From Actinomycetes bacterium (GTDB lineage Bacteria > Actinomycetota > Actinomycetes > Propionibacteriales > Propionibacteriaceae), in assembly GCA_023392635.1 (NCBI GenBank), contig JAEVYS010000023.1, positions 9,144 through 73,143 of the forward strand: DNA of 64,000 nucleotides, written 5' to 3'. The translations under genes were made by a program, and so were the position numbers. Positions 61,075-64,000 of the stretch are shown here, piece by piece. How positions within the stretch are numbered: the first letter of the stretch is position 1; each line of letters opens with the position of its first letter. The notes under the pieces are model-generated. The model saw nothing but the letters and a program-made list of their open reading frames with translations, made no database searches and was not told the origin of the DNA.

Positions 61075-62211
61075 TCAGTGCAGGGCGGAGTCCGCCTCGG
61101 TGAGGCGCCAGGAGAGGAAGCGGGCGACGAAGCCTGACCTGGTCGGGGCGCACAGGTAGGGGCCCGCGGCCACGCTGCCGTCGACGAAGGGTGCCACCCG
61201 TACCAGCCGGAACGGCTCGTCCTCGACCCGCGCACGCACGGTGAGCGAGTCGGCGGCGCGGCTCACCCGTATCGTCACCACCCGCCCGTTCCAGTCGACA
61301 GGGGCGACCGACCAGTCCGAGCGCCCGAGCGTGACCACCGCGCCGAGGTTCAACACGTCGTCGGCGAACTCCAGGCCGGCCTTCACCCAGTGCTCGTCGT
61401 CGGAGCGCACCAGCACGCCGGCCTGGTCGAACTGGCCGGTGAAGGTGGTCTGGAGCGTCACCTCCGCCGCCTGGCCGACCTCCAGGGGCGCGAGCAGCCC
61501 GTGCTCGGTGTCGTGCACGAACCCGTAGGAGGTGTGCCGCCACGCGTCGGAGCCCTCGGCGGCGGTCACCTCGAACGCATCCCCGCTCACTGCCTGCGAC
61601 ACCGGCTCGTTCGTCCACGCGCCCTCCGACCAGTCGAGCTGCCTCGGGCCGCCGTCGCCTCGCCGCACCACGACGCCGGCGTCGCGCAGTTCGTCCACCA
61701 CGGCAGCGAGCCGGTCGCGGTGGACGGGCGCGGTCAGGTCGACCAGCACCGTGGTCGCGAAGCCGTCGCGGACGGCGTCCAGCGCGGTGGTACGAACGCA
61801 GTAGTCGGTGGTGAGGCCGCACACGACGACGCTGGTGACCCGCCGGTCCACGAGCCAGTCCGCCAGCGACACGCCTGCGGCGCGTCCCTCGAAGCCGGAG
61901 TAGGCCGCCGCGTACTCGCCCTTGTCGAAGACGGCGTCGAAGGCGACGCCGGCCAGGGCGGCCTGGAGTTCACCTCCGGGAGTACCGGCCACGCAGTGCA
62001 CAGGCCAGGAGTCGACGTAGTCGGGAGTCTCGGAGAAGTGCGGGCCGGGGTCGATGTGGTGGTCACGCGTCGCGACCACCGCGTCATAGCCGTGGGAGCC
62101 CGCGAGCAGGGCCGCGATGCGTTGCGCGGTCGCGATGCCACCATCCACAGCGAGGGAGCCGCCCTCGCAGAAATCGTTCTGGACGTCGACCACGATCAGT
62201 GCCGTGCCCAT
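61075..62211 (-). CDS. Nicotinamidase fused to a DUF1349 domain
   Basis: This 378-residue protein has a complete isochorismatase-fold nicotinamidase (residues 1-190) with the D9, K97, C138 catalytic triad and metal ligands D50, H52, H58 and H72. It is followed by a DUF1349 domain (about 195-375) with YGFVHDTEHGLL, FDQAGVLVRSDDEHWVKAGLEF and AVVTLGRSDWSVAPV blocks of this ConA-like family. Both domains are in the same frame with no frameshift. The first converts nicotinamide to nicotinate; the second is usually a separate protein of unknown role. The fusion is unusual. Confidence 0.9.
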   Translation of the reverse strand: MGTALIVVDVQNDFCEGGSLAVDGGIATAQRIAALLAGSHGYDAVVATRDHHIDPGPHFSETPDYVDSWPVHCVAGTPGGELQAALAGVAFDAVFDKGEYAAAYSGFEGRAAGVSLADWLVDRRVTSVVVCGLTTDYCVRTTALDAVRDGFATTVLVDLTAPVHRDRLAAVVDELRDAGVVVRRGDGGPRQLDWSEGAWTNEPVSQAVSGDAFEVTAAEGSDAWRHTSYGFVHDTEHGLLAPLEVGQAAEVTLQTTFTGQFDQAGVLVRSDDEHWVKAGLEFADDVLNLGAVVTLGRSDWSVAPVDWNGRVVTIRVSRAADSLTVRARVEDEPFRLVRVAPFVDGSVAAGPYLCAPTRSGFVARFLSWRLTEADSALH

Positions 62212-62314
62212 GCTCCACCGCCTAACGGAGTTCCGGTGAGGTACCAGCCGTCCTCATCCTAGGACGGAGGCAGCAGCAGGACGGGCGCGGCGCAAGACCG
62301 TCCCGGAACACAAA

Positions 62315-62352
62315 GGCCGGGAGTGCGCAGCCGCGACTGCGCACTCCCGGCC
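62315..62352 (-). terminator. Strong terminator of the PTS operon
   Basis: GGCCGGGAGTGCGCAG (62315-62330) pairs perfectly with CTGCGCACTCCCGGCC (62337-62352) around a 6-nt loop. On the minus strand it is followed by TTTGTGTT, so it terminates transcription coming from the PTS genes. Confidence 0.9.
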
Positions 62353-62378
62353 CCCCTGCGGGTCTGCGGTGCCGAAGC

Positions 62379-62819
62379 TCAGGCGGCACCAGCGGCGGAG
62401 ATCAGGGAGTAGAGCTGCTCGGGGCTGGCAGCAGCCCGGAGCTTCTCCACCTCCGCGTCGTCGGAGAAGAGGATGGCGATCGAGGAGAGGATCTCCAGGT
62501 GCTCGCCCCCCTTGCCGGCGATGCCGACGACGAACGTGGCCTGCTGGCCGTCCCAGTCGACGCCCCCGTCGTACCGGACGAAGGTGAGCGCCGAGCCGAG
62601 GACCGTGTCCTTGGTCTCATTCGTGCCGTGGGGGATGGCCAGGCCGTTCCCCATGAACGTCGACACGGTGCGCTCACGATCCTGCATGGCCTCGTAGTAG
62701 GCCGGAGTCACTGCTCCCGCAGCCACGAGCAGGTCGGTTGCTTCCTGCATCGCCTGGTCACGGGTGGCCGATCCCGGGTGGATCCGCACCGCCTCCGGCG
62801 AAAGGACGTTGTTTCCCAT
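62379..62819 (-). CDS. mtlF: PTS system mannitol/fructose EIIA component
   Basis: This 146-residue EIIA protein carries the phosphoryl-accepting histidine in GLAIPHGTNETKD and the EIIA fold (VLSPEAVRIHPGSATRDQAMQEATDLL). It accepts phosphate from HPr and passes it to EIIB. GGAAGG precedes ATG 62819. It lies 58 bp downstream of the EIICB gene and is followed by a strong terminator, so it ends the operon. Confidence 0.93.
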   Translation of the reverse strand: MGNNVLSPEAVRIHPGSATRDQAMQEATDLLVAAGAVTPAYYEAMQDRERTVSTFMGNGLAIPHGTNETKDTVLGSALTFVRYDGGVDWDGQQATFVVGIAGKGGEHLEILSSIAILFSDDAEVEKLRAAASPEQLYSLISAAGAA

Positions 62820-62877
62820 CAGTGGGCCTTCCTGGTTGGTGGCGGCAGGGCGTTGCTCTCGCCCTGCCGCCGGGGAG

Positions 62878-64000
62878 TTAACGCAGGTTGGCCGCCTGGG
62901 CCTTGACCATGTCCACGACCTCGTCGTACTTCGGCGAGTTGATGAAGTTGTCGACGGACACGTGGGTCGCATCCGGGGCCTTCTGCCGGGCCCGGTCAGT
63001 GAGCTGGGACTGGGTGATCACCACGTCGGCCTTGGGGTCGAGGTTGGCGATCGCCTGGTTGACCACGGTGACGCCCTCGATGCCGGCGGCCTTGATCTTG
63101 TTGCGGAGCACCGAGGCGCCCATGGCGGAGGAACCCATGCCCGCGTCGCACGCGAACACGATGTTGGTGATCGCGCCGGCCGGAACGCTGAGGACGCTCG
63201 CCACGGAGGACTTCTTGCCCTTCATCGCCTCCATCTCGGCGGTGGCCGAGGCGAGGTCGCCCGGCTCGGCCTTGTCCTTGCCGAGGCGGAGGAGCACAGC
63301 GCCGACCGCCATGGTGACGGCGGCTGCGGCGATCCAGGAGATCGTCACGCCGAGGAAGCTGTCCGGAGCGGTCTGGGCGTAGACGGCCAGGATCGAACCG
63401 GGAGCCGCCGGAGCGCGCAGGCCCACGTTGAAGACGACGTTGACGAACACGCCGGTCATGCCACCGGCGATCATGGCCAGGATCAGGATCGGGCGCATCA
63501 GCACGAACGGGAAGTAGATCTCGTGGATGCCGCCGAGGAAGTGGATGATCGCCGCACCCGGCGCGGACGCCTTGGCGTTGCCCTTGCCGAAGATCGAGTA
63601 CGCGAGCAGGATGCCGAGGCCGGGGCCGGGGTTGGCTTCGAGCAGGAACAGGATCGACTTGTCGGAGGTCTTGACCATCTCGATGCCGAGCGGGGTCAGC
63701 ACGCCGTGGTTGATGGCGTTGTTCAGGAAGAACACCTTCGCCGGCTCGATCAGGATCGAGGCCAGCGGCAGCAGGCCGGTCTGGATGAGCATGTGCACGC
63801 CGCTGCCCAGCCAGCCCATGATGAGCAGCATGACCGGCGACAGCAGGAACAGGGACGCGATGGCCATGATCGAGGCCAGGATGCCGGCGGAGAAGTTGTC
63901 GACCAGCATCTCGAACCCGGGAGCGATCTTGCCCGCCCAGATGGCGTCGATCTTCTTCATCAGCCACGCGGTCAGCGGGCCCATGATCATGGCGCCGAGG
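62878..64000 (-). CDS. mtlA: PTS system mannitol-type EIICB, partial
   Basis: The 5' end lies beyond the window and the frame is open at 64000. The remaining 374 or so residues include most of the EIIC membrane domain (NHGVLTPLGIEM, GGIHEIYFPFVLMRP) and the C-terminal EIIB domain with the phospho-cysteine loop FACDAGMGSSAMGAS. It transports and phosphorylates a hexitol, probably mannitol. The EIIA is encoded by the next gene. Confidence 0.93.
   Translation of the reverse strand, partial: LGAMIMGPLTAWLMKKIDAIWAGKIAPGFEMLVDNFSAGILASIMAIASLFLLSPVMLLIMGWLGSGVHMLIQTGLLPLASILIEPAKVFFLNNAINHGVLTPLGIEMVKTSDKSILFLLEANPGPGLGILLAYSIFGKGNAKASAPGAAIIHFLGGIHEIYFPFVLMRPILILAMIAGGMTGVFVNVVFNVGLRAPAAPGSILAVYAQTAPDSFLGVTISWIAAAAVTMAVGAVLLRLGKDKAEPGDLASATAEMEAMKGKKSSVASVLSVPAGAITNIVFACDAGMGSSAMGASVLRNKIKAAGIEGVTVVNQAIANLDPKADVVITQSQLTDRARQKAPDATHVSVDNFINSPKYDEVVDMVKAQAANLR

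Overview
This window is chromosomal DNA of very high GC content. It reads as a non-sporulating actinomycete: it carries a WhiB-family regulator, DUF3499 and DUF3039 proteins, a TIGR03089 protein, decaprenyl-phosphate phosphoribosyltransferase, an acyl-CoA carboxylase beta/epsilon pair, an ECF42-type sigma factor and many genes that look leaderless. I would place it in Actinomycetota, with Propionibacteriales as a tentative guess. I see no rRNA, tRNA, CRISPR array, intact insertion sequence or prophage.

Layout. 1-13 kb holds mixed transport and housekeeping genes: a CorA tail, a LysE exporter, a cupin, a lipid acyltransferase, a large membrane protein, a doubled dehydratase-like/VOC protein, methionine aminopeptidase divergent from an XRE regulator, a Mug-like DNA glycosylase, an M28 peptidase, a Lon N-terminal-domain protein, an HTH regulator with an SRPBCC protein, and an SDR with decaprenyl-phosphate phosphoribosyltransferase. 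From 13 to 47 kb the gene order follows, with insertions, the mycobacterial block that I recall as Rv3282 to Rv3248c: Maf, accE/accD, birA, a PH-domain protein, GtrA, purK-purE, then an LCP enzyme, TIGR03089, mannose-1-phosphate guanylyltransferase, whiB2, a glycosyltransferase, DUF3499, manB, Trm112, an SIS protein and ahcY. This block joins biotin-dependent carboxylation, purine synthesis, GDP-mannose supply and cell-envelope assembly.

Two accessory stretches interrupt that backbone. One (18.2-20.2 kb) has a TetR regulator with twin operators, an NTF2-fold protein and a peptidase E homologue. The other (about 22-30.4 kb) is bounded by two dihydrofolate-reductase-like genes and contains an ECF42 sigma factor with its YCII/DGPF partner, a PIN-like protein, DUF1801, a PBP4-type peptidase, a secreted beta-propeller protein and a small protein with a classical C2H2 zinc finger.

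From 47 to 64 kb come SixA, malic enzyme, an MFS exporter followed by a MarR regulator, MalQ, a YbdK-type ligase pair, a VOC protein, glutathione peroxidase, a GH25 muramidase, a Kup potassium transporter, a nicotinamidase fused to a DUF1349 domain, and the end of a mannitol-type PTS operon.

Two features recur. First, at least a dozen genes start 6-8 nt after a -10-like hexamer with no Shine-Dalgarno, which suggests widespread leaderless transcription. Second, a short palindrome-forming motif, GGAACCGTCCCC, is repeated at three intergenic sites and looks like a REP-type element.
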